A DNA stretch of 32,747 nucleotides from Bacteroidales bacterium (GTDB lineage: Bacteria; Bacteroidota; Bacteroidia; Bacteroidales; UBA12077): contig JASGMZ010000005.1 of NCBI GenBank assembly GCA_030156305.1, forward strand, positions 1 to 32,747, given 5' to 3'. Below are positions 19,173 to 29,411 of the stretch, piece after piece (the stretch's first letter is position 1; the number at the start of each line of letters is the position of its first letter). Both the position numbers and the translations under genes were made by a program. A model generated the notes under the pieces. The model was not told the DNA's origin, did no database searches, and worked only from the letters and a program-made list of their open reading frames with translations.

Positions 19173-19676
19173 ATGAAAAAAATAATTTTTAGTATAATTA
19201 TCTTAAGTGCCACTATTCAATCCTGTACGGTTAGTTATACACTTTCAGGAGCATCCATTGCTCCAGAAGTAAAAACGGTATCTGTGCAATATTTTACTAA
19301 CAGGGCTCCGTTAGCCATGTCAAATATTGGACAGTATATAACAGACGAACTAAAAGATAAGTTTAAGTCTCAAACATCATTAACGTTGGTAAACGATGTG
19401 GGCCATTTAAATTTCGAAGGTGAAATTACTCAATATGATACAAAACCCATGGCTATTGTAGGTGATGAGACCGCAGCTCAAAACAGGCTTTCGGTTACTG
19501 TACACGTAAAGTTTACCAATGAAATCGAACCCAAATATAATTTTGATTCAGACTTTACTAGGTACGCAGATTATGACAGTAATTTAGATTTGGCTCAGGT
19601 TGAACAGGAGCTTATGGAGGAAATTGTAGAACAGCTTATAGATGATATATTTAATAAATCGGTTGTAAACTGGTAA
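19173..19676 (+). CDS. LptE family (LPS-assembly) lipoprotein, Bacteroidota type
   Basis: MKKIIFSIIILSATIQSCTVSYTLSGASIAPEVKTVSVQYFTNRAPLAMSNIGQYITDELKDKF; the track's upstream ATG at 19155 is less likely because the signal peptide starts at MKK. Confidence 0.85.
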   Translation: MKKIIFSIIILSATIQSCTVSYTLSGASIAPEVKTVSVQYFTNRAPLAMSNIGQYITDELKDKFKSQTSLTLVNDVGHLNFEGEITQYDTKPMAIVGDETAAQNRLSVTVHVKFTNEIEPKYNFDSDFTRYADYDSNLDLAQVEQELMEEIVEQLIDDIFNKSVVNW

Positions 19677-19691
19677 GTAAAGGAAATTTTA

Positions 19692-20750
19692 ATGAATTTT
19701 TCAGATTTCTACATAAATATAGATGATTTAGCTAAACTTAAAAATGCTAATATTAGTACATTGCAGAAGCTTATGAAGGAGCATCCGTATTTTCAGGCAA
19801 CTCATGTATTATTGCTATTAGCTATGAAGCTTCAAAATAATCCACAATTTGACAATCAGCTTGCATTTTCATCTATCTATGTCCCCAACAGAGATTTGTT
19901 ATATAATTTATTAAATAAAAAATTTTTTGAAAAAGAAGTTCAATCCACACAATCAGTTGATAACAAGCCTGATGCAGAAGTTGAACAAAAGGAGCAGAAA
20001 GTAAATGATATAAAAAAAGATTTACCATCCAAAGAACCTGATAGTAAACTTTTAAAAAATAAAAATGTCCGACGAAAAATTAAAGACAGCATTGAAGGGA
20101 TGGGGGAAAATATTTCCGAAACGCTTTTAAGCCAAATAGAATTTTCGGAAGTTAAAGATGGGGATGAATTACAATATCCACCAGAAATTTATTTTATTGA
20201 CGATGAACGTACCGGAAAGAATAATGTGATAACCATTGATGCCCGCCCGGGAAAAATTTTCGAATCACAAAAAAAAGATATTTTTCAAATCGATGAATCG
20301 GAAGAAATTTCTGAAATAGAACATAAATCAACGGGTAAAAAAATAAAAGCAACTAAAGAAAATAAGTCTAAACATAAAACAAAGGGAGATAACAACGGGA
20401 GTGACTCAAAAATTGAAAAAGTTAAAAACTTTGAATATTTTGATATCAATAATTATGCAGATGATGATATCATTGAAAATGCGGATGACAATGATTTAAT
20501 TGCCAGATTTATTGCCGAAAAGCCGCGAATTAAGCCAAAAGAAGTAACTGATCATCAAAAAGATATTTCCCGGGAAAGCACAAAGGAAGATGATGATCTT
20601 TTAACCGAAACATTAATAAAAGTTTATATTGCACAGGGTTATATTGAAAAGGCAATTAAATCTTATGAAAAATTAAGTTTGAAATATCCGGAAAAAAGTA
20701 CTTACTTTGCAAATCAAATAAAAGAATTAAAAGAACAATTAAATAAATAG
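19692..20750 (+). CDS. Conserved Bacteroidota protein with disordered charged middle and C-terminal TPR-like motif
   Basis: C-terminal TETLIKVYIAQGYIEKAIKSYEKLSLKYPEKSTYFANQIKELKEQ; Lys/Glu/Asp-rich centre. Confidence 0.75.
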   Translation: MNFSDFYINIDDLAKLKNANISTLQKLMKEHPYFQATHVLLLLAMKLQNNPQFDNQLAFSSIYVPNRDLLYNLLNKKFFEKEVQSTQSVDNKPDAEVEQKEQKVNDIKKDLPSKEPDSKLLKNKNVRRKIKDSIEGMGENISETLLSQIEFSEVKDGDELQYPPEIYFIDDERTGKNNVITIDARPGKIFESQKKDIFQIDESEEISEIEHKSTGKKIKATKENKSKHKTKGDNNGSDSKIEKVKNFEYFDINNYADDDIIENADDNDLIARFIAEKPRIKPKEVTDHQKDISRESTKEDDDLLTETLIKVYIAQGYIEKAIKSYEKLSLKYPEKSTYFANQIKELKEQLNK

Positions 20751-20754
20751 TGAT

Positions 20755-21102
20755 ATGTATACCTTAATTTCAGTTTTAATCATTATTGCGAGTATATTAC
20801 TAATATTAATTGTATTGGTTCAAAACTCAAAAGGGGGAGGTTTAGCATCGAATTTTTCAGGATCAAACCAGGTGATGGGAGTGAAGAAAACAACCGATTT
20901 TTTGGAAAAAGCAACATGGACACTTGCTGTTAGCCTTATGGTATTTAGTGTGATAGCAAGCATGACTATTCCAAGAGGAACAACCGAAGAAAAATCAAGA
21001 ATTGAGCAACAAGTAAATAATGCTGTTGATCCTACACAGATGCCTCAATTCCCAACTTCTATACCCGAAGAAGATGCTCCCGGAAATGGAGAAGGAGAAT
21101 AA
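20755..21102 (+). CDS. secG: Preprotein translocase subunit SecG
   Basis: MYTLISVLIIIASILLILIVLVQNSKGGGLASNFSGSNQVMGVKKTTDFLEKATWTLA. Confidence 0.95.
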   Translation: MYTLISVLIIIASILLILIVLVQNSKGGGLASNFSGSNQVMGVKKTTDFLEKATWTLAVSLMVFSVIASMTIPRGTTEEKSRIEQQVNNAVDPTQMPQFPTSIPEEDAPGNGEGE

Positions 21103-21123
21103 AAAATTATTGAATAAAAAATG

Positions 21124-21158
21124 AAATGTCAGTCTGTCAGTTAGGCTGACATTTTTTT
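21124..21158 (+). terminator. Rho-independent-like terminator after secG
   Basis: AAATGTCAG...CTGACATTTTTTT. Confidence 0.75.
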
Positions 21159-21335
21159 ATCTTTGTGCATTCCATAAGAGTTGTGTTTAATAAATAGTAA
21201 CCCAGCACTTTAATGTTTTTTAAGGAGAAAAGGATTATTTTACCCTTGTTTGAATTGTCAGTTTAAGAGATTAAACACTATTTGGCACAAAATATGAATA
21301 GATGGTTATCGTGAAAATAAAAATAAGTTTAACCC

Positions 21336-21353
21336 GTCTGCCGATAAGCAGAC
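21336..21353. repeat. Short palindrome GTCTGC-CGATAA-GCAGAC upstream of groES
   Basis: 6-bp perfect stem; motif resembles the 101-278 palindromes. Confidence 0.6.
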
Positions 21354-21371
21354 AATAAATATTTAAAAAAG

Positions 21372-21650
21372 ATGTCAGAATTTAAGTATAAACCATTAAA
21401 AGATCGAGTTTTAGTAGAGCCAGCTAAGGCTGAAGAAAAAACTGCCAGTGGAATCATTATTCCTGATTCTGCAAAAGAAAAACCACAAAAAGGGACTGTT
21501 ATTGCTGTTGGCGAAGGAAAAAAAGATGAGCCAATGACATTAAAAGCAGGCGATGTGGTTATTTATGGCAAATATTCCGGAACAGAAATAAATGTAGATG
21601 GAACGGATTATTTAATTATGCGTGAAGATGACATTTTATTAAAAGAGTAA
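21372..21650 (+). CDS. groES: Co-chaperonin GroES
   Basis: [45 protein letters not shown]. Confidence 0.98.
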   Translation: MSEFKYKPLKDRVLVEPAKAEEKTASGIIIPDSAKEKPQKGTVIAVGEGKKDEPMTLKAGDVVIYGKYSGTEINVDGTDYLIMREDDILLKE

Positions 21651-21673
21651 AATTATTTAAGTAATCAATTTAA

Positions 21674-23323
<1,650 letters not shown>

Positions 23324-23369
23324 TCAATCATCAATCGCTGCCGTAAGGCAGAAAATCTAATATAATTTC

Positions 23370-23406
23370 AACCCTTTGTTGCTTTTTGCACAAAGGGTTT
23401 TTTTTA
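23370..23406 (+). terminator. Rho-independent-like terminator after groEL
   Basis: AACCCTTTG-TTGCTTTTTGCA-CAAAGGGTT then T run. Confidence 0.85.
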
Positions 23407-23568
23407 TTTTTTTGTAATGATTTTCGGCAACTAAAAAAGCAGATGTACTTTATGGTCAAAAAAAAGATGCTATTATAACTACAAATTGAGCTTTATTCTT
23501 ATTTTTGATACGGAATCAAACAATAATAAATCGTTTGGTATGTTTTTCGTAGTAAATACCAATAAAAA

Positions 23569-24393
23569 ATGAAGCCAATGAATCGTCAAAAAGTATTTTT
23601 TATTTTTCTTTTTACTTTGTTCTTTAATGTTTCATCTTTTGCAGGATGGGTAATTACCCAAAAAAGTTATGATTCTGACCAGGGTGAAGCATCAGCAATA
23701 ATCGAAACAATTTATATTGAGGATAATATAATGAAAATTGTTCAGGATGATATGATTACCATTTTTAACCTGAACGATGAAACGATTACTCTGATGAACC
23801 CTGAAAAAATGGTTTACTGGAAAGGTACTATTGCTGATTACAAAACCGATATTAAAAAGGCTTTGCAGACGGCTATGGAAGAACAATTAAAAAAAGCATC
23901 TGAAAAACAAAAACCGATGATCCGAAATATGTACCAGGGGATGATGGAAAATATTGATGATCCCTCGAAATTTGCTGGTGAAGAGCCTGAAGAATATCAG
24001 TTGGAAATTGAAAAAACCAATGAAAAGGAGCGAATTGCCGGATATCAGGCCGTCAAATATCAGGTTAAAGTAAATCAACAATTAAAAGAAGAAGCCTGGT
24101 TATCCGAATCGAATCGTGCCCATAGCGAATTTGATATTCAGAAGTTTTATGCCATTTTTGGCGATTTTGTTAATCAGGCCGCATCGGGAGCTTATTACCA
24201 AAAGGATGAAGAATATATCGAATTTGCTAAATTAGGATTTCCCTTAAAATCCATTAACTACTATGGTGGATACGAATCTGTTAGCGAGGTAACCAACCTT
24301 AAGCAAGAAAATATAGATATCACTGAATTTCAACCACCCGAAGATTACCGGAAAGTTAATCTAACCGAGGTGGGAATCGAAGAACAAGAGTAG
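23569..24393 (+). CDS. Secreted DUF4412-like protein
   Basis: Signal peptide; IYIEDNIMKIVQDDMITIFNLNDETITLMNPEKMVYWKG; YQAVKYQVKVNQQLKEEAWLSE. Confidence 0.65.
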   Translation: MKPMNRQKVFFIFLFTLFFNVSSFAGWVITQKSYDSDQGEASAIIETIYIEDNIMKIVQDDMITIFNLNDETITLMNPEKMVYWKGTIADYKTDIKKALQTAMEEQLKKASEKQKPMIRNMYQGMMENIDDPSKFAGEEPEEYQLEIEKTNEKERIAGYQAVKYQVKVNQQLKEEAWLSESNRAHSEFDIQKFYAIFGDFVNQAASGAYYQKDEEYIEFAKLGFPLKSINYYGGYESVSEVTNLKQENIDITEFQPPEDYRKVNLTEVGIEEQE

Positions 24394-24609
24394 TTTTTTG
24401 AGTTTTTAAATTGTTTTCAATCCTAATTGCTGGCTCAATGGTCCCAAATCTGCCTTAGCAGCTTTAATAGTCGAATATTTTTTAATGGGCATTATCTACT
24501 TTCTGTCTTGAAAAATCACTTAATTTTTTATTTTGATAGTAAACAATTATTATGCTTTTCTACTGCTTAAATTCTTTTATGTACACTTTGTGGGTTAGCA
24601 TCCGCAGAG

Positions 24610-24960
24610 TTACTTTCTTAAAATTTTCTCCAGGGCTTTCCCCCTGGCCAGTTCATCTACCAGCTTGTCCAGATAACGAATCTTCTGCATCAGTTCATCT
24701 TCAATTTCTTCCACCCGGTACCCGCATATTACGCCTTTAATTTTTGAAACATTGGGATTGATAGCCGGAGCCTGTTCGAAAAAAGTTTCCAGATCACTTT
24801 CCTCCGCCAGGTGTTGTTGCAGCGTCTCCTGGTCATATCCTGTAAGCCAGAAGATAATGGCATCTACTTCTTTTTTGGTGCGCCCTTTCTTTTCAACCTT
24901 TTGAATATACAATGGATATATAGTAGCAAAATGGGTTTTGAAAATTTTGGAGTTACTCAT
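24610..24960 (-). CDS. DUF2200 family protein
   Basis: KIFKTHFATIYPLYIQKVEKKGRTKKEVDAIIFWLTGYDQETL...INPNVSKIKGVICGYRVEEIEDELMQKIRYLDKLVDELARGK. Confidence 0.85.
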   Translation of the reverse strand: MSNSKIFKTHFATIYPLYIQKVEKKGRTKKEVDAIIFWLTGYDQETLQQHLAEESDLETFFEQAPAINPNVSKIKGVICGYRVEEIEDELMQKIRYLDKLVDELARGKALEKILRK

Positions 24961-24975
24961 TATACTTTTTTTTTA

Positions 24976-25782
24976 TTATTTATTCCAGAATTCAGCACAT
25001 TTTTCCTGTTCAGCAATTCTTAATATTGAAAAACCTAATTCAATTGCTTTACTAAAGTCTTTACATGCCTGCTCTTTTTCACCTAATTCGTATCGCGCCA
25101 ATCCACGAAGAAAGTAAGCATTTTTATTATTAGGGTCTAATAATATTGCTTTATTACAATCAGAGACAACTCCTTTCAGGTCATTGGGGAATCTGGTTCC
25201 GGCTCTGTTTACGTAAACCCTTGCGTTTGAAGTGTCTGTTAACAGATATTTATCAAAATCTTTTTTTGCCAGTTTGCTCTTGCCTGTGGCTAAATATATC
25301 CTTGCACGGGTTAAATATAATTCTGGTTCTGGTGATTCTGATATTTTATCCTCCAGCGTCTTTAAAAGATCATTGAAATCAGGCCTTGTCCAAAATCCCA
25401 TCGTAGTATTTACCCTTCCGCTACAATCGTCATCAATTAAATCAAAGGATACATAATAGTCTGTTTGATACACCTTGTACTGCCCGTCATCCTGGCACAT
25501 TTGCCCTTCTTTGTCAATAAATTTAATGGTATCTCCTGATAATACATAGTTTGATATAACATCAACCGTTTGGTTATTTCCAAAATCAGCTTCAATGCTA
25601 CCGTTTTCTTTAAAATTAAAACTAATTGGCCCTGTGTGTCCAATCCTTACCCATTTACCATGAATAAGATTTTCAGGTTTTACAACGTTTTGCTCATTTT
25701 GATTATTTTTCTTTGTACTTTGATTGCACCCGGATAAAAATCCGATAGTACAAATTGCTAATAAGATCAATTTTGCTTTCAT
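24976..25782 (-). CDS. TPR-containing lipoprotein
   Basis: Start at MKAKLILLAICTIGFLSGC (25782) preferred over 25827; C-terminal NKAILLDPNNKNAYFLRGLARYELGEKEQACKDFSKAIELG. Confidence 0.8.
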   Translation of the reverse strand: MKAKLILLAICTIGFLSGCNQSTKKNNQNEQNVVKPENLIHGKWVRIGHTGPISFNFKENGSIEADFGNNQTVDVISNYVLSGDTIKFIDKEGQMCQDDGQYKVYQTDYYVSFDLIDDDCSGRVNTTMGFWTRPDFNDLLKTLEDKISESPEPELYLTRARIYLATGKSKLAKKDFDKYLLTDTSNARVYVNRAGTRFPNDLKGVVSDCNKAILLDPNNKNAYFLRGLARYELGEKEQACKDFSKAIELGFSILRIAEQEKCAEFWNK

Positions 25783-25904
25783 ATCGGTTTTGTTTACTAT
25801 TTGTATTGTTTCATTTTCAATGAGCAATACCTCTTTTTAAACGAAACCTAAAGGTAACTAAAAAAAATGGAAGTACAATTTCATTCAAAACGAAGGGTAA
25901 GGAT

Positions 25905-26182
25905 ACTATTGTCCGGCGAGTCGAAAAACAAGCACCGTGAGCGTTAAGAAAAATCTGCTGTTCGAAGCACTGAACGGAGGGAAGTGCAAGTTTAGATTTT
26001 TAGCTCACATCGCGTAGTTTTTCGAGTGAGGCGGGCGCAGCCTTGAATTTCTTTACGTACTTTCTTGTTTCAAGACAAGAAAGTATGTGGGGCATGGGGT
26101 AAAGCGCCTGAAAAAAGAAATCGTTAAATGATAAATAAAACAAGGTTTCAGAATAGATGTAATTTTTTTATCGGACAGCAGT
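25905..26182. mobile_element. Putative MITE-like/interspersed non-coding element with strong internal hairpin
   Basis: Imperfect terminal inverted repeats ACTATTGTCCG (25905-25915) / CGGACAGCAGT (26172-26182), 9/11 match; GC-richer than its surroundings; hairpin TACTTTCTTGT-TTCAAG-ACAAGAAAGTA (26058-26085); no long ORF. Confidence 0.5.
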
Positions 26183-26210
26183 GAAAAAAATAAATGGTAA
26201 GTACTAATAT

Positions 26211-27200
26211 TTATAATGCATCTTTATCCTGCTCCTCCGGCGTTAAATCAGAGTAAAGAAATTTATTGGTTTCAATCCATTGGTTTAACGAATAATCCCA
26301 TTTGTAAATAATTTCCATATACAGTTCTCCCTCTTCGTTATATTCAGAAAGTGTTTTATCAAAATTAACCCATTTTTTTTTCGAGTAATCCCATTTTTGA
26401 TGGATTACTTCTATTAAACGGCCTTCCCGGCCGTATTGATACATTATCTTTAGTCCGTTAAGCCATTGTTTGGTGTAATTGTTCCATGATATTCTAATTT
26501 CCTGTGTTTTGTCTCCCCTAAAATTATAAAGATATTCGTATTTTCCTTCGGTACTCCATTTTTTGGTGTCTGCATTCCAGTTTTTAATGAAAATTTCGTT
26601 AGGATAGGAATATTCTCCGGGATAATACAACTCAAATTTTTTATAATACTCCCACTCATTTTTTATGCTGTTATATTTGCTAATGGTAATATTGTTTTCC
26701 AAACCATCCATATTGTAATCCATAATATACCGTACGGTATTAATCCATTCTTCGCCTGGCTTTTGCCATTCCTGAAATAATATTTCTTTTCGTTCGTTAA
26801 AACGGTTGTAATAAGATGTTTTTAACTGCGTATTTACCCAATCGTTGAACGATGGCCTCCAGGTCTGTACCAGCTTTTCCTGTTCGTTGCCTTTTTTATC
26901 GTAAGCAAACAATTCCTGGGAAACATTTATCCATGCTTTTTCATCGTAATTCCATTCCTGGGTAAGTGTTCGTATAGGGTCATCATTTTTGTTATAAATA
27001 ATGATTTCACGCTGATAGGTTTCCCATTGGTTTGATTCCCGATTCCAATGATGTTTATATAAAGTGTCAATATTTTCAATACGTAATGAGTCAGTAATTA
27101 ATGAGTCAATTTTTTCGGGCAACTGAGCAGTTAGTATTCCCGAAGAGAGGAGGAGTGTTACTAAGAATAAACATTTTTTTATGACGGTATATTTAAACAT
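26211..27200 (-). CDS. Secreted protein with ~8-9 tandem 31-residue Trp/Tyr-rich repeats (function unknown)
   Basis: Signal peptide then repeats such as WNYDEKAWINVSQELFAYDKKGNEQEKLVQT, WRPSFNDWVNTQLKTSYYNRFNERKEILFQE, WNNYTKQWLNGLKIMYQYGREGRLIEVIHQK, WDYSKKKWVNFDKTLSEYNEEGELYMEIIYK. Confidence 0.85.
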   Translation of the reverse strand: MFKYTVIKKCLFLVTLLLSSGILTAQLPEKIDSLITDSLRIENIDTLYKHHWNRESNQWETYQREIIIYNKNDDPIRTLTQEWNYDEKAWINVSQELFAYDKKGNEQEKLVQTWRPSFNDWVNTQLKTSYYNRFNERKEILFQEWQKPGEEWINTVRYIMDYNMDGLENNITISKYNSIKNEWEYYKKFELYYPGEYSYPNEIFIKNWNADTKKWSTEGKYEYLYNFRGDKTQEIRISWNNYTKQWLNGLKIMYQYGREGRLIEVIHQKWDYSKKKWVNFDKTLSEYNEEGELYMEIIYKWDYSLNQWIETNKFLYSDLTPEEQDKDAL

Positions 27201-27271
27201 TATCGTGTTTTTATGACAATTTAATAAAATATACAGGCATTATCAACTTTTTGGCGATAATATTTCGCTTT

Positions 27272-27303
27272 TTTGTTCAACCTGATTATTTCCTTTATTT
27301 TTG
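27272..27303 (+). promoter_or_regulatory. Bacteroidota-type promoter TTTG-N20-TATTTTTG for the cation diffusion facilitator gene
   Basis: TTTG 27272-27275; TATTTTTG 27296-27303; supports ATG 27323 as start. Confidence 0.6.
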
Positions 27304-27322
27304 CATATATTTTATAAATACT

Positions 27323-28276
27323 ATGACAGAAAAACGGAATCAGCAAATAAAATTTGCTTCATGGGTAGGTATCGTTGGCAATTCAATTTTAGCTGTTGTT
27401 AAAATATTTGTTGGTATAGTTTCCGGAAGTTTTGCCGTAATTGGCGATGGAATTGATACCACCACAGACATCTTAACCTACTTTATTACTTTGGTTGCCG
27501 CACGAATAATGAATAAATCTCCTGATTATAAATTTCCCTATGGTTATAATCGTGCCGAAGCAGTTGCTACTAAAGTATTAAGTTTTGTTATCTTTTTTGC
27601 CGGAGCGCAGTTGTTCTTTTCTGCCATAGCAAGAATCATTAAAAATGAACCCCACCAGGTTCCTGCATTATTGGCTGTTTATGTTACGGTGTTTTCTATA
27701 TTGTCAAAAATAGCGCTTGCTATTTATCAACTAAGGGTTGGCAAAAAAATTAACAGTAACATGCTTATTGCCAACGGAAAAAATATGCGTAATGATATCT
27801 TGATTTCCACCTCGGTGTTGTTGGGCTTGCTTTTTGTTCATGTTTTTCACTTACCCGTGTTGGATTTAATTACCGCGATATTAATTGGTACCTGGATTAT
27901 GCGATCGGGATATCGTATTTTTATGGAATCCAGCCGTGAGTTGATGGATGGGACAGATAACCCCGACTTGTATTATAAGATATTTGATGCCGTAGAAGAG
28001 GTAGGCGCTGTTAATCCTCACAGAGTGAGAATAAGAAAGCATTCAAACATGTATACAGTTGACCTGGATATTGAAATTGACGGGAAACTGACAATCGATG
28101 AAGGACATAAAATTGCCAAAAAAGTTGAATTAAATATAAAAACGCGTATTGAGAATGTGTATGATGTGTTAGTGCACATCGAACCTAAAGGGAACCAAGA
28201 GAAAGAAAAATTCGGCCTTTCACGGGATAATATTGATTTGGAATGCAAAAAGAACAAAAATGGAGGAAAAATATAA
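27323..28276 (+). CDS. Cation diffusion facilitator family transporter
   Basis: MTEKRNQQIKFASWVGIVGNSILAVVKIFVGIVSGSFAVIGDGIDTTTDILTYFITL; YNRAEAVATKVLSFVIFFAG; C-terminal HRVRIRKHSNMYTVDLDIEIDGKLTIDEGHKIAKKVE; the track start at 27251 lies upstream of the putative promoter. Confidence 0.93.
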   Translation: MTEKRNQQIKFASWVGIVGNSILAVVKIFVGIVSGSFAVIGDGIDTTTDILTYFITLVAARIMNKSPDYKFPYGYNRAEAVATKVLSFVIFFAGAQLFFSAIARIIKNEPHQVPALLAVYVTVFSILSKIALAIYQLRVGKKINSNMLIANGKNMRNDILISTSVLLGLLFVHVFHLPVLDLITAILIGTWIMRSGYRIFMESSRELMDGTDNPDLYYKIFDAVEEVGAVNPHRVRIRKHSNMYTVDLDIEIDGKLTIDEGHKIAKKVELNIKTRIENVYDVLVHIEPKGNQEKEKFGLSRDNIDLECKKNKNGGKI

Positions 28277-29399
28277 AAAACCACAGGGTTCTTATATCAG
28301 TTTTATGAGCAATAAAGTTAAAGCTCATGGTGGTATTAATCTGGCTCAGGGAATTCCCGGTTTTAACCCTCCGCAGGAGCTTACACAAATTTTAAGTAAA
28401 CTATCAACCGAAAATATACATCAATATGCTCCCGGAATCGGGAATAACGACTTGCTTGAACTTTTATTGAAAAAATATCAATCCGAATATGCCTTTACCA
28501 AAGATGATTTTTTAATCCTGCAAGGTGCTACCGAAGCATTATCGTTGCTTTATATCTATTTTAATAAAATAATACCAAAACCTTTCTCGGCGTTAGCTTT
28601 CGAGCCTGTTTACGAAAGTTATAATAATCTGCCGCAAATTTTTAATACAGGTTTTGTTCCTTTCCCGTTTCAAAACGATTCAACCGTTGATTTTGATAAG
28701 CTGGAAAATACTTGCAGGGATAAAGATGTAAAAGTTATTTTTATGGGTACCCCGGGAAATCCTTTTGGTAAAATATGGAGTAAAAAGGAAATTGACAATT
28801 TACTCAAACTAAGCAAAACCCTTGATATTTTTGTTGTATTTGATGCGGTTTACCGCGATTTATATTTTGAAGAAAAACCTTATATCCCGTTGGATCAATT
28901 TAATCCAAACCTATTTTATGTCAATAGTTTTTCGAAAAAATTTTCTATTACCGGATGGCGTGTAGGATATTTAGTGGCCCATCAAAAGCATATGGAGCAT
29001 ATTAAGCCCATTCATGATTATACCGGCTTATGTGCGCCTTCGATTTTGCAACAGGCAATTGTAGAGTATCTTAAAAATAATAATTACGAAAAAAATTATA
29101 TTGCACCGTTAAGGGAAAAGTTAAAGAAATCATATTCTTTATTATCATCTGCGCTTAAGAACTTAGGTTTTAATGTACCTGAAACGAAAGGCGGATATTT
29201 TGTTTGGGCAGAGTTACCGGAAAAATACCCCGATGGTTTTAAGTTTGCTATTGATTTATATGAAAAACAGCGCGTAGCCGTAATTCCGGGTGAGCATTTT
29301 TCGGCGAATGCGAAAAATTATATTCGTTTAAATATTGCACGCCCTGTGGCTGAAGTGGAAGAAGGTATTGAAAAAATTAAAGCTTTTTTCGGCAAATAA
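28260..29399 (+). CDS. Class I/II PLP-dependent aminotransferase (methionine aminotransferase/kynurenine aminotransferase-like)
   Basis: KVKAHGGINLAQGIPGFNPPQEL; GATEALSLLYIYF; SFSKKFSITGWRVGYLVA; start ATG 28260 (MEEKYKKPQGSY) overlaps the upstream gene by 17 nt. Confidence 0.92.
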   Translation: MEEKYKKPQGSYISFMSNKVKAHGGINLAQGIPGFNPPQELTQILSKLSTENIHQYAPGIGNNDLLELLLKKYQSEYAFTKDDFLILQGATEALSLLYIYFNKIIPKPFSALAFEPVYESYNNLPQIFNTGFVPFPFQNDSTVDFDKLENTCRDKDVKVIFMGTPGNPFGKIWSKKEIDNLLKLSKTLDIFVVFDAVYRDLYFEEKPYIPLDQFNPNLFYVNSFSKKFSITGWRVGYLVAHQKHMEHIKPIHDYTGLCAPSILQQAIVEYLKNNNYEKNYIAPLREKLKKSYSLLSSALKNLGFNVPETKGGYFVWAELPEKYPDGFKFAIDLYEKQRVAVIPGEHFSANAKNYIRLNIARPVAEVEEGIEKIKAFFGK

Positions 29400-29411
29400 C
29401 AGCAGCTTCAA

